A DNA stretch of 64,000 nt. Origin: Massilia sp. BSC265. Lineage in GTDB: Bacteria > Pseudomonadota > Gammaproteobacteria > Burkholderiales > Burkholderiaceae_D. The notes under the pieces were generated by a model. The model made no database searches. It was not told the origin of the DNA and saw only the letters and a list, made by a program, of their open reading frames with translations. Of the stretch, positions 37,207-45,627 are shown one piece after another (position 1 is the first letter of the stretch; every line of letters begins with the position of its first letter). Location of the stretch: the NCBI RefSeq assembly GCF_000740675.1, contig NZ_JPXI01000042.1, positions 372,001 to 436,000 of the forward strand, given 5' to 3'. The position numbers and the translations under genes were made by a program.

Positions 37207-39267
37207 ATGTCCAACGCACCAAAATTCGGCCTCAATGGGCCGCAGAGCGAAGCCGTGCTCTATCTCGACGGCCCTTGCCTGGTGCTGGCCGGTGCCGGCT
37301 CGGGCAAGACGCGCGTGATTACGCAAAAGATCGCGTACATGATCGAAGACCGCGGCTACGACCCGCGCACGATCGCTGCCCTGACCTTCACCAACAAGGC
37401 GGCGCTCGAGATGCAGGAACGCATCGCCAAGCTGCTCAAGCAGCCCAAGCAGGCCAAGCAACTGACCGTCTCCACCTTTCATTCCCTGGGCGTCAAGATC
37501 CTGCGCCAGGAAGCGGCCGGCGTCGGCCTGAAGGACAAGTTCTCGATCATGGACAGCGACGATTGCTACACCGTCGTGTCCGACCTGGCGCTCACCACCG
37601 ATAAACAGGAGATCCGCCGCATCCAGAACGCGATCTCGCTGTGGAAGAACGGCCTGGTCGACCCGGAAGATGCGATCAAGAATGCGAAAGACGAGGACGA
37701 GGCCATGTCGGCACGCGTCTACCGCAGCTACCTGGCCACCCTGCAGGCCTACCAGGCAGTCGACTTCGACGACCTGATCCGCCTGCCGGTGGAGTTGTTT
37801 CGCAACAACGAATCGATCCGCGACCGCTGGCAGCGCCGCCTGCGCTACCTGCTCATGGACGAGTACCAGGACACCAACACCTGCCAGTACGAGCTGGTCA
37901 AGCTCCTGGTCACGGGCCTGGGTAAAAAGCCGATGTTCACGGCGGTGGGCGACGACGACCAGGCGATCTACGCCTGGCGCGGCGCTTCGGTCGAAAACCT
38001 CAAGACCCTGCAGACCGACTTCCCCGACCTGCGCGTCATCAAGCTGGAGCAGAACTACCGCTCCACCACCCGCATCCTGCAGGCGGCCAATGCCGTCATC
38101 GGCAACAACCCGAAGCTGTTCGAGAAGTCGCTCTGGTCCGAGCACGGCCTGGGCGAGCCGATCGAAGTGCTGGGCATGCAGAGCGACGAGCAGGAAGCCG
38201 AGCAGGTGGCGATCATGATCTCGGCCGACCACTTCCAGCGCAAGAACAAGTGGACCGATTACGCCATCCTGTATCGCGGCAACCACCAGGCGCGCGTGAT
38301 CGAGCAGGCCCTGCGCAAGGAGCGCATCCCGTACACGATGTCGGGTGGCCAGAGCTTTTTCGACAAGGCCGAGATCAAGGACATCATCGCCTACCTGCGC
38401 CTGATCGCCAACCAGGACGACGACCCGGCCTTCATCCGGGCCGTGACGACACCGAAGCGCGGCGTCGGCATGGCCACCCTGGAGACGCTGGGCGAATTCT
38501 CCAAGCAGTGGAACTGCTCGCTGTTCGAGGCCGCGCGCAAGGGCGGCCTGGAGGCCAAGCTGGCCGAACGCCAGCTGGCGCCGCTGCGCGACTTCTGCCG
38601 CTTCATGCTGGAGCTGGAAGACCGCGCCACCCGGCCCGGCCCGTCGGGCAGCGGCGACAATGCCGCCGAGGTGCTGGACGACATGATGAAGGAGATGAAC
38701 TACGAGCACTACCTGTACGAGAACTTCGATGACCGCGCGGCCCAGGCCAAGTGGCAGAACGTGCTCGAGTTCACCAACTGGCTGAAGGAACGCGGCCGTG
38801 GCGGGCGTGACCGCGATGGCGAAGAAAAGAACCTGCTGGAACTGACCCAGATGGTGGCGTTGATGTCGATGCTGGAAGGCTCGGACGAGGAGCAGGATGC
38901 GGTGCGCATGTCGACCCTGCACGCCTCCAAGGGCCTGGAGTACCCGCACGTGTTCCTGGTAGGGGTGGAAGAGGGCATCCTGCCGCACAAGGGCGACCCG
39001 GACGCGCCGGTAGAAGTGATCGCGGCCCGCATCCAGGAGGAACGCCGCCTGATGTACGTGGGCATCACGCGCGCCCAGCGCACCCTGCGCCTGACCTGGT
39101 GCAAGAAGCGCAAGCGCGCCGGTGAGCTGGTGCACTGCGAACCTTCGCGCTTCATCAAGGAAATGGCGCTGGACGTCGGCGACGCCCCGCCCAAGGAAAC
39201 CGAAGTGCTCAGCCCGAAGGAAAGGCTGGCCAGTCTGAAGGCCTTGCTGGCCACGCCGAAAGCCTAA
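37207..39267 (+). CDS. rep: ATP-dependent DNA helicase Rep
   Basis: UvrD/Rep-type 3'-5' helicase that clears protein roadblocks and helps replication restart. The 686-residue protein has Walker A AGAGSGKT (28-35), LLMDEYQDTN, VGDDDQAIYAWRGA, RSTTRIL, and the motif VI region LMYVGITRAQRTL. Its DEYQDTN and DDDQAIYAWRG sequences and length fit Rep rather than UvrD, PcrA or RecB. It stands alone downstream of modC. Confidence 0.92.
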   Translation: MSNAPKFGLNGPQSEAVLYLDGPCLVLAGAGSGKTRVITQKIAYMIEDRGYDPRTIAALTFTNKAALEMQERIAKLLKQPKQAKQLTVSTFHSLGVKILRQEAAGVGLKDKFSIMDSDDCYTVVSDLALTTDKQEIRRIQNAISLWKNGLVDPEDAIKNAKDEDEAMSARVYRSYLATLQAYQAVDFDDLIRLPVELFRNNESIRDRWQRRLRYLLMDEYQDTNTCQYELVKLLVTGLGKKPMFTAVGDDDQAIYAWRGASVENLKTLQTDFPDLRVIKLEQNYRSTTRILQAANAVIGNNPKLFEKSLWSEHGLGEPIEVLGMQSDEQEAEQVAIMISADHFQRKNKWTDYAILYRGNHQARVIEQALRKERIPYTMSGGQSFFDKAEIKDIIAYLRLIANQDDDPAFIRAVTTPKRGVGMATLETLGEFSKQWNCSLFEAARKGGLEAKLAERQLAPLRDFCRFMLELEDRATRPGPSGSGDNAAEVLDDMMKEMNYEHYLYENFDDRAAQAKWQNVLEFTNWLKERGRGGRDRDGEEKNLLELTQMVALMSMLEGSDEEQDAVRMSTLHASKGLEYPHVFLVGVEEGILPHKGDPDAPVEVIAARIQEERRLMYVGITRAQRTLRLTWCKKRKRAGELVHCEPSRFIKEMALDVGDAPPKETEVLSPKERLASLKALLATPKA

Positions 39268-39420
39268 CAGGCGACAAATCGCCTAGTAAGAAAAAATGTC
39301 GGATTGTTAATACCTGCGCACGATTGAAATCTTATTTGACTTCATTTGTGCCGCAGGAAATACTTTCCTAGAGGCGAGCTCTGCAAAGAGTCTTGCAATT
39401 ATTTTCTTACTATTTTACGT

Positions 39421-41634
39421 ATGGCAACCGTTTCCGACCTCACCAAAACCCCTTTGTCCGGGCTGAACCATATCGACGCGCTGCTCGATATCGGCCCCGA
39501 CTGGAATTACATGATCGGCGTAACGCCGAACACGATTTACTACACGTTTGATATTTCGTCCGGAAACGAAGTGGACCAGGACACCAAGCAGCCAGTCACT
39601 GGTCAGGTGGCCTTTACTGACAGCCAGCAGGCCGGCACGCGTACCGCCTTTACATACCTGCAGCAGATTACCGGCATCCAGTTCGTGGAGACCGCGAGCG
39701 GAAGCAATGCCCAGATCCATCTGGCGAACCTCGACCTCGACGGGCGCCTGACTACCGGCCTGTGCAGCTGGTATGGGCCGTATTCCTATGTCGGCAACAA
39801 TGTCGTCGGGTACAAGCCCAATGTGTATGTCTACCTCGATCATGTGGACTGGGGCTGGCAGCAGAACTACAACCTGGTGCCGGGCAGCGAGGGCTATCAG
39901 ACCCTCATCCACGAACTGGGCCACGCACTCGGGCTGAAGCATCCGTTCGAGGACAGCGAGGACAATACTGTTCGCCTGCCGGTCGGCCAGGACAATACGG
40001 GCAATACGATCATGTCCTACACCGATGCCGGCGGACCGTACAGCACCTTCAGTCCTTACGATATCGCTGCCCTGAACTGGCTGTATGGCGGCGACGGCCT
40101 GGGGGGCGCGCTCGGCATCAACAGCACCTCAGGTGCCCGCTATCTCACGGGTACCAGTCGCGCGGAAACACTCACTGGTACGGCTCACGACGATACTCTT
40201 CAAGGTAATGGAGGCAATGACATGATCGATGGTGGAGAAGGAACGGATACCGCGGTGTTTAGCGGCAGCCGCAGCGCTTATACCCTGAGCAACCAGGCCG
40301 ACGGCACGCTGACAGTGGCACACGCTTCCGAAGGCACCACCACCTTGCGCTCCGTGGAAATCCTGCGCTTCGCCGACATGAAGGTGGTCCGCGCCAATGT
40401 CGCCGATACCACGGCACCGAAGGCCCCGACCATGAGCGTGATGCAGAACGCGAAGCTGTATGCGGTCGGCGACAAACCCCTGATGACGGGCAGTGCCGAA
40501 GCCAATTCGACGGTGCGCGTGTATATCGACAATTCGCTGGTCGCGACGACCAGGGCCGGCGCCGACGGCTTGTGGAGTGTCGTGTCGTCGCTGAAGCTGC
40601 CCGACCGCATGAACTATAGCGCGCACGCGACTGCCACCGACGACTCCGGCAATACTTCCCTGGCCAGCGCGCTTGTCACTTTCCACATCGATGCTACCCC
40701 GCCGCTGAGCCCGACCCTCCAGGTGTCGATGGCCAGCGGCAGCAACCAGCCGGTGTTCGCCGGCACGGGCGAGGCCGGCAACACGATCGAGCTGTACCGG
40801 GCCGGCGATAACGTCATCAAGATTGGCGAAGCAAGCGTTGGCGCCGACGGGCGCTGGCAACTGGCTTCCAAGCCGCTGCCGGACGGCAGCTACACGGTCA
40901 TTGCGGCAGCAGTGGACGTGGCCGGCAACGCGACCAGCAGCGGCAATGCAGTGACAGTCGTGGTCAACAATCCCGCCAACAAGCTGGGTACCGAGAAGGC
41001 CGACACCTTCGTCATGGGCGCGGAAAACGCCGCCATCAGCGGCCGCGGCGGGATCGATGTCGCGGTCTTTGCCGGTAAGCATACGGATTACACGATCAGC
41101 CAGGAAGCGTACGGCTGGGCGGTGCGCGACCGCAATGGCGGCGTCGATGCCTTGTACGACGTCGAGCGGGTGCAGTTCGCGGATACCTGGTTCGCACTCG
41201 ACGAACCCAGTATCCAGCTGTTCCGCCTGTACCGCGCCGCACTGGGCCGCGAGGCCGAACCGTTCGGCCTGGGTTACTGGATGGACCGCGTGGACAGCGG
41301 CACCTCGATGGTGCAGATCGCCCACGAGTTCACCTGGGCGCCCGAGTTCAAGGAAAAATACGGCGACAAGCCGACCGACGAAGTCTTCATCACCAAGCTC
41401 TACGCCAATGTCCTGAACCGTACGCCCGATGCCGACGGCTTCGCCTACTGGCTGACCCGGGTCGACGATTCCAGCCGCGAGCAGATCATGCTCGAGTTCA
41501 GCGAAAGCGTGGAAAACAAGGCGCAGGTCCTTGACCAGACCTCGGACGGGATTGAATTCACCCCTTACAAGCAGCCGACCGGCCTGGCCACTCTCATCGG
41601 CGTCGAAGCCTGGACGGAGCCGCCCCTGGTCTAA
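39421..41634 (+). CDS. Secreted M10 (serralysin-type) metalloprotease with RTX, Ig-like and DUF4214 domains
   Basis: 737 residues from ATG 39421; a TTG 25 codons earlier is unlikely. The zinc site is HELGHALGLKH at 164-174 with the Met-turn methionine Met198 (TIMSY). A single RTX-like block (GTAHDDTLQGNGGNDMIDGG) follows, then two bacterial Ig-like repeats (about 345-525), a second serralysin-C-like block with AAISGRGGIDVAVF, and a C-terminal DUF4214 domain (LFRLYRAALGREAEPFGLGYW). No Sec signal is present, consistent with type I secretion; no T1SS genes are in the window. No clear ribosome site is seen. Confidence 0.88.
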   Translation: MATVSDLTKTPLSGLNHIDALLDIGPDWNYMIGVTPNTIYYTFDISSGNEVDQDTKQPVTGQVAFTDSQQAGTRTAFTYLQQITGIQFVETASGSNAQIHLANLDLDGRLTTGLCSWYGPYSYVGNNVVGYKPNVYVYLDHVDWGWQQNYNLVPGSEGYQTLIHELGHALGLKHPFEDSEDNTVRLPVGQDNTGNTIMSYTDAGGPYSTFSPYDIAALNWLYGGDGLGGALGINSTSGARYLTGTSRAETLTGTAHDDTLQGNGGNDMIDGGEGTDTAVFSGSRSAYTLSNQADGTLTVAHASEGTTTLRSVEILRFADMKVVRANVADTTAPKAPTMSVMQNAKLYAVGDKPLMTGSAEANSTVRVYIDNSLVATTRAGADGLWSVVSSLKLPDRMNYSAHATATDDSGNTSLASALVTFHIDATPPLSPTLQVSMASGSNQPVFAGTGEAGNTIELYRAGDNVIKIGEASVGADGRWQLASKPLPDGSYTVIAAAVDVAGNATSSGNAVTVVVNNPANKLGTEKADTFVMGAENAAISGRGGIDVAVFAGKHTDYTISQEAYGWAVRDRNGGVDALYDVERVQFADTWFALDEPSIQLFRLYRAALGREAEPFGLGYWMDRVDSGTSMVQIAHEFTWAPEFKEKYGDKPTDEVFITKLYANVLNRTPDADGFAYWLTRVDDSSREQIMLEFSESVENKAQVLDQTSDGIEFTPYKQPTGLATLIGVEAWTEPPLV

Positions 41635-41690
41635 GGATCCGCACCCGTGGGGCGAAGCTGGCATAATGCCCGCTTTGCCCAGGATTCCTC

Positions 41691-41894
41691 GTGAACCACG
41701 AAGACCGTTTCGTCGACATCGAAATCAAGCTCGCGCACCAGGAAGACCTGGTCGAGACGCTGAACGACACCATCTACCGCCAGGGCCGCCGCATCGACCA
41801 GCTCGAGGCCCTGGTCGCCTCATTGGTGGACCATGTCCGCACCCTGCAGTCCACCCGCCAGGGACCGGTCAACGAGAAACCGCCTCACTACTGA
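41691..41894 (+). CDS. slyX: SlyX family protein
   Basis: 67-residue coiled-coil protein of unknown function with the family pattern RFVDIEIKLAHQEDLVETLN and RQGRRIDQLEALV. The start is GTG 41691. Its last 26 bases overlap the 3' end of the convergent GMC oxidoreductase gene. Confidence 0.88.
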   Translation: MNHEDRFVDIEIKLAHQEDLVETLNDTIYRQGRRIDQLEALVASLVDHVRTLQSTRQGPVNEKPPHY

Positions 41895-43215
41895 CACTAC
41901 TGCCGCCAATAGCGGCGCCGGCCAACATGGCGCCGAGCCGCTTGCCCAGGCAGAGCAGGGTCAGGGTGGGCGGCAGTCCCCATGGCTGCGGGATCACCGA
42001 GGCATCGCACACGTACAGCCCCGGTGCGGCGCGCAAGTCGCTGTCGACCCCTTCTCCCGCATTTCCTCCGATCGGGATGCTGCCGCCGGGATGGGCGGCG
42101 AAATGGTGGGTCGCGAAGACCTGCCGCGCGCCTGCCTGCGCCAGGATCCTGCGCGCCATCCCGATACCTTGTTCGAGACGCGCCCGGTCGCCTGTAGTCA
42201 GGCGCTTGTCCACCCAGCGCGGGCCGACGGCCCCGCCGATGTCGTCGCGGATCTTCACCATCAGGCTCAGCGTGCGCCGGTGCGCGCCCACGCGGTCGAC
42301 GCGGCCGGCCTGCAGCGCGAAGGCCGCGTACATCGGGGCCGGCAAGGTGAGGTCGGCCAGCGCGATGCCTTCCTCGGGAAAGCTGACGCCGGCTGCCATC
42401 GGCACCTCCGCGCCGCCATCGATGTCGTCGACGCTGCCCATCACCGCCACCACCGGGTCGCTGAAGAAGGGCGCATGGCGCGGCCCCAGCCCCGAGGCAT
42501 GCAGCAGGCGCGGGCTGCCGATGCCGCCGCCTGCCAGCACCACCGTCGGCGCCCGTACCGTATGAAGGGCGCCGGCACGCCGGTATTCGACGCCGGCGGC
42601 GCGGCCGTCTTCCACCAGCACGCGCCGCACCCGGCTGCGGTCCAGCAGCACGGCGCCGTGCCGGCACGCATCGATCACGAAATCGCGCGCGCTCCACTTG
42701 GCGCCAAAGGGACAGCCGTACACGCAGCGCCAGCAGCCGCTGCGGCAGGCTTGCGGGCGGATCATCTTGTCGAGCTTTTGCCAGTTGAAGCCGGCGGCGC
42801 GCGCAGCAAGCATGATGCGCGCGGCCATCGGGCCGACCAGGTTGTCGGGCAGGGGCGCCAGCGGCAGTTCCGCGCGCAGCGCCGCGAGGAAGGGGGCCAG
42901 GTCGATGCCGTGGGCCGCGAACATGGCGGCAGGAGGCGGGGCGGCGGTGGCGAAGTTCAGCGCCGAGCTGCCGCCCAGCACCGTGCCGGACACCAGCAGC
43001 GAGGCGTCGCGGTGCAGCCAGGTACCGCGGCCGGGCAGCGCCATGGTGGCCATCTGGCCCAGGGTGCCGGCCAGGGGCGCGGCACTACCCTGCTCGAGGA
43101 TGAGCACGTGGGCGCCGGCGCGCGCCAGCTCGCGCGCCGTGCTGGCGCCGCCGGGGCCGGTGCCGACGACGATGACGTCAAAGGGGCGTTCGCAGCGTTC
43201 GGTAAAGGAATCCAT
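41869..43215 (-). CDS. GMC family FAD-dependent oxidoreductase
   Basis: 448-residue flavoprotein from ATG 43215; the frame is open to 44820 but that part is antisense to the M3 gene. It has the FAD motif GTGPGG at 18-23, the GMC block SGTVLGGSSALNFAT and a C-terminal HPGGSIPIGG ... CDASVIPQPWGLPPTLTLLCL. A cysteine cluster C-x4-C-x2-C-x3-C (ACRSGCWRCVYGC) sits in the middle, as in some long-chain alcohol oxidases of the GMC group, and could hold a metal. Substrate unknown. Confidence 0.82.
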   Translation of the reverse strand: MDSFTERCERPFDVIVVGTGPGGASTARELARAGAHVLILEQGSAAPLAGTLGQMATMALPGRGTWLHRDASLLVSGTVLGGSSALNFATAAPPPAAMFAAHGIDLAPFLAALRAELPLAPLPDNLVGPMAARIMLAARAAGFNWQKLDKMIRPQACRSGCWRCVYGCPFGAKWSARDFVIDACRHGAVLLDRSRVRRVLVEDGRAAGVEYRRAGALHTVRAPTVVLAGGGIGSPRLLHASGLGPRHAPFFSDPVVAVMGSVDDIDGGAEVPMAAGVSFPEEGIALADLTLPAPMYAAFALQAGRVDRVGAHRRTLSLMVKIRDDIGGAVGPRWVDKRLTTGDRARLEQGIGMARRILAQAGARQVFATHHFAAHPGGSIPIGGNAGEGVDSDLRAAPGLYVCDASVIPQPWGLPPTLTLLCLGKRLGAMLAGAAIGGSSVSSEAVSR

Positions 43216-43246
43216 GGTGAAAGCGGATGCTAGCACGGCGCCGATT

Positions 43247-43288
43247 GATACATGCCGATACAAGGCTGATACATGCCGGATACATGCG
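43247..43288. repeat. Three direct repeats GATACATGC(C)G upstream of the M3 cluster
   Basis: GATACATGCCG occurs at 43247-43257 and 43268-43278, and a shortened GATACATGCG at 43279-43288. They lie between the divergent GMC and M3 genes, 21 and 11 bp apart, about two and one helical turns, as expected for sites of a DNA-binding regulator. The regulator is unknown. Confidence 0.55.
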
Positions 43289-43398
43289 TCAACCAACCCT
43301 TTTTTGTTGTGACGGCATGCGTATAAGCCTGCTATGATCGTCGCGCAACGGCTGTCGAGTATGCCCGGCAGCTCCTTCCCAAGAGTCCGAAAGATCGC

Positions 43399-45531
43399 AT
43401 GAACCGACCACACCTGTTCATCGTTGCCGCCAGCCTCGCGCTCGCGCACGCCACCGCAGTGGCCGCACCGGCCGCACCGGCCCTCGACGCCTCCAACCCG
43501 TTTGCCCAGCCCAGCAGCCTGCCGCTGAACTACCCGGCCTTCGACAAGATCAGGAACGAGCACTTCCTGCCGGCCTACGCCGCTGGCATGGCCGAACATT
43601 TGCGCGAGATCGACGCCATCGCGAAGGACAAGGCGGCGCCGACTTTCGACAACACCATCGTCGCGATGGAACGCGCCGGCCAGATGCTGGCGCGTGTGGC
43701 CGCCGTGTTCTCCAACCTGCAGACGGCCAACACCAACGACGTGCTGGATGCCGTGGACCGCGAGATGTCGCCGAAACTGGCGGCGCACAACGACGCGATC
43801 TACCTGAACCCGGCGCTGTTCCAGCGCGTGAAGACCCTGCACGCCAAGCGCGCCTCGCTGGGGCTGGATCCGGAATCGAAGCACCTGCTCGAACGCGTGT
43901 ACAAGGAATTCGTGCGCGCGGGCGCCAACCTGTCCGCCGCCGACAAGGACAAGCTCAAGAAATACAACGCCGAAATCGCCTCGCTGCAGTCGGACTTCGC
44001 GCAGCGCGTGCTGAAGGAAGTCAATGCCTCGGCGCTGATCGTGGACACGCGCGAAGAGCTGGCCGGCTTCTCCGATGCCGAGATCGCCGCAGCAGCAGCG
44101 GAAGCCGAAAAACGTGGCCACAAGGGCAAGTACGCGATCACCCTCGTGAATACCAGCAGCCAGCCGCCTCTGGCCGTGCTGAAAGACCGCAAGACCCGCG
44201 AGCGCCTGATGGCGGCATCGCTGGGTCGCGGCAGCCGCGGCGGCGAGTTCGATACCCGCCAGCTGGTGCTGCGCCTGGCCAAGCTGCGCGCCGAGCGCGC
44301 CGTCCTGCTGGGCTACCCGAACTACGCGGCCTATTCGCAGGAATTGGAAACCGCCAAGAACCCGGCCGCCGTCAACAAGCTGCTGGCCGAGCTGGCCAAG
44401 CCGGCCGTCAACAACGCGCGCAAGGAAGCGGCGGAGATCCAGAAGGTGATCGACCGGGAAAAAGGCGGTTTCAAAGTCGCTTCGCATGATTGGCCGATGT
44501 ACCAGGACAAGGTGCGCGCCGCCAAGTACAACTTCGACGAGAACCAGTTGCGCCCCTACTTCGAACTGAACCGCGTGCTGGTGGACGGCGTGTTCTTCGC
44601 CGCTACCAAGGAATACGGCATCACCTTCAAGGAGCGCAAGGACCTGCCGGTCTACGACCCGGACGTGCGCGTGTTCGACGTGTTCGACCACGACGGCAAG
44701 CAGCTGGCGATTTTCCTGTTCGACCCCTACGCGCGCGGCAACAAGCAGGGCGGCGCCTGGATGAACGAATACGTGTCGCAGTCGCACCTGCTGGGCAAGC
44801 GCCCGGTGGTCGGCAACCACCAGAACATCCCGAAACCACCTCTAGGTGAGCCCACGCTGCTGACCTATGACGAAGTGCGCACCATGTTCCACGAGTTCGG
44901 CCACGCGCTGCACGGCATGTTCTCCGATGTGAAGTACCCGCACTTCTCGGGCACCAACGTGCCGCGCGACTTCGTCGAGTATCCGTCGCAGGTCAACGAG
45001 ATGTGGGCGATCTGGCCCGAGGTCTTGTCCAACTATGCGAAGCACTACCAGACCGGCGCGCCGATGCCGAAGGAATTGCTGGACAAGGTGGTCGCCTCGA
45101 AGAAGTTCAACCAGGGCTACATGACCACCGAATACCTGGCCGCCTCGCTGCTCGACCAGCGCTGGCACCAGCTCAAGCCGTCCCAGGTCCCGACCGACGT
45201 GTTGGCCTTCGAGGCCAAGGCACTGAAGGATGCGGGCGTGGACTTCGGCCCGGTGCCGCCGCGCTACCGCACGACCTATTTCTCGCATTCGATGAACGGC
45301 GGCTATTCGGCCGGCTACTACGCCTATCTGTGGAGCGAGAAGCTCGACGCCGACACCGTGCAGTGGTTCACCGAGAGCGGCGGCCTGTCGCGCAAGAACG
45401 GCGACCACTTCCGCAAGACCCTGCTGTCGCGTGGCGGCAGCGCCGATGCGATGGACCTGTTCCGCAACTTCCGTGGCCGCGATCCGGTCATCGAACCGCT
45501 GCTGGAACGCCGGGGCCTGACCGGTAATTAA
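43399..45531 (+). CDS. M3 family metallopeptidase, tandem copy 1
   Basis: 710-residue exported oligopeptidase of the thimet/Dcp (M3) group, acting on short peptides. A Sec signal ends near ATAVAA (residue 23). The zinc site HEFGH is at 498-502, and a second ligand lies in FVEYPSQVNEMW. ATG 43399 is the first start. It is followed by two paralogues on the same strand; all three begin their mature part with LDASNPFAxPSxLxxxYPAxDKI. An export signal is unusual for classic cytoplasmic Dcp/OpdA and suggests periplasmic peptide use. Confidence 0.92.
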   Translation: MNRPHLFIVAASLALAHATAVAAPAAPALDASNPFAQPSSLPLNYPAFDKIRNEHFLPAYAAGMAEHLREIDAIAKDKAAPTFDNTIVAMERAGQMLARVAAVFSNLQTANTNDVLDAVDREMSPKLAAHNDAIYLNPALFQRVKTLHAKRASLGLDPESKHLLERVYKEFVRAGANLSAADKDKLKKYNAEIASLQSDFAQRVLKEVNASALIVDTREELAGFSDAEIAAAAAEAEKRGHKGKYAITLVNTSSQPPLAVLKDRKTRERLMAASLGRGSRGGEFDTRQLVLRLAKLRAERAVLLGYPNYAAYSQELETAKNPAAVNKLLAELAKPAVNNARKEAAEIQKVIDREKGGFKVASHDWPMYQDKVRAAKYNFDENQLRPYFELNRVLVDGVFFAATKEYGITFKERKDLPVYDPDVRVFDVFDHDGKQLAIFLFDPYARGNKQGGAWMNEYVSQSHLLGKRPVVGNHQNIPKPPLGEPTLLTYDEVRTMFHEFGHALHGMFSDVKYPHFSGTNVPRDFVEYPSQVNEMWAIWPEVLSNYAKHYQTGAPMPKELLDKVVASKKFNQGYMTTEYLAASLLDQRWHQLKPSQVPTDVLAFEAKALKDAGVDFGPVPPRYRTTYFSHSMNGGYSAGYYAYLWSEKLDADTVQWFTESGGLSRKNGDHFRKTLLSRGGSADAMDLFRNFRGRDPVIEPLLERRGLTGN

Positions 45532-45555
45532 TCTTTTTCCGCGCCGTGTCCTCGG

Positions 45556-45578
45556 CCGCCGGGCCACAAGCCCGGCGG
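45556..45578. terminator. Hairpin between M3 copies 1 and 2
   Basis: A 9-bp perfect stem (CCGCCGGGC / GCCCGGCGG) with a 5-base loop, 25 bp after the copy 1 stop. No T tract follows, so it may be a pause site, mRNA stabiliser or weak terminator rather than a true rho-independent terminator. Confidence 0.4.
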
Positions 45579-45627
45579 CGGCAGGGCGGGCGTGTTTCAA
45601 CGTAGTTCAATCAACATCCGAGACACC

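Noticed and set aside
39269..39284. Hairpin AGGCGA-CAAA-TCGCCT after rep as a terminator
   Set aside because: The stem is short and is followed by an A tract, not a T tract, on the plus strand.
41869..44820. GMC oxidoreductase extended to 983 residues
   Set aside because: Everything before ATG 43215 is antisense to the M3 copy 1 gene; the flavoprotein N-terminus begins at 43215.
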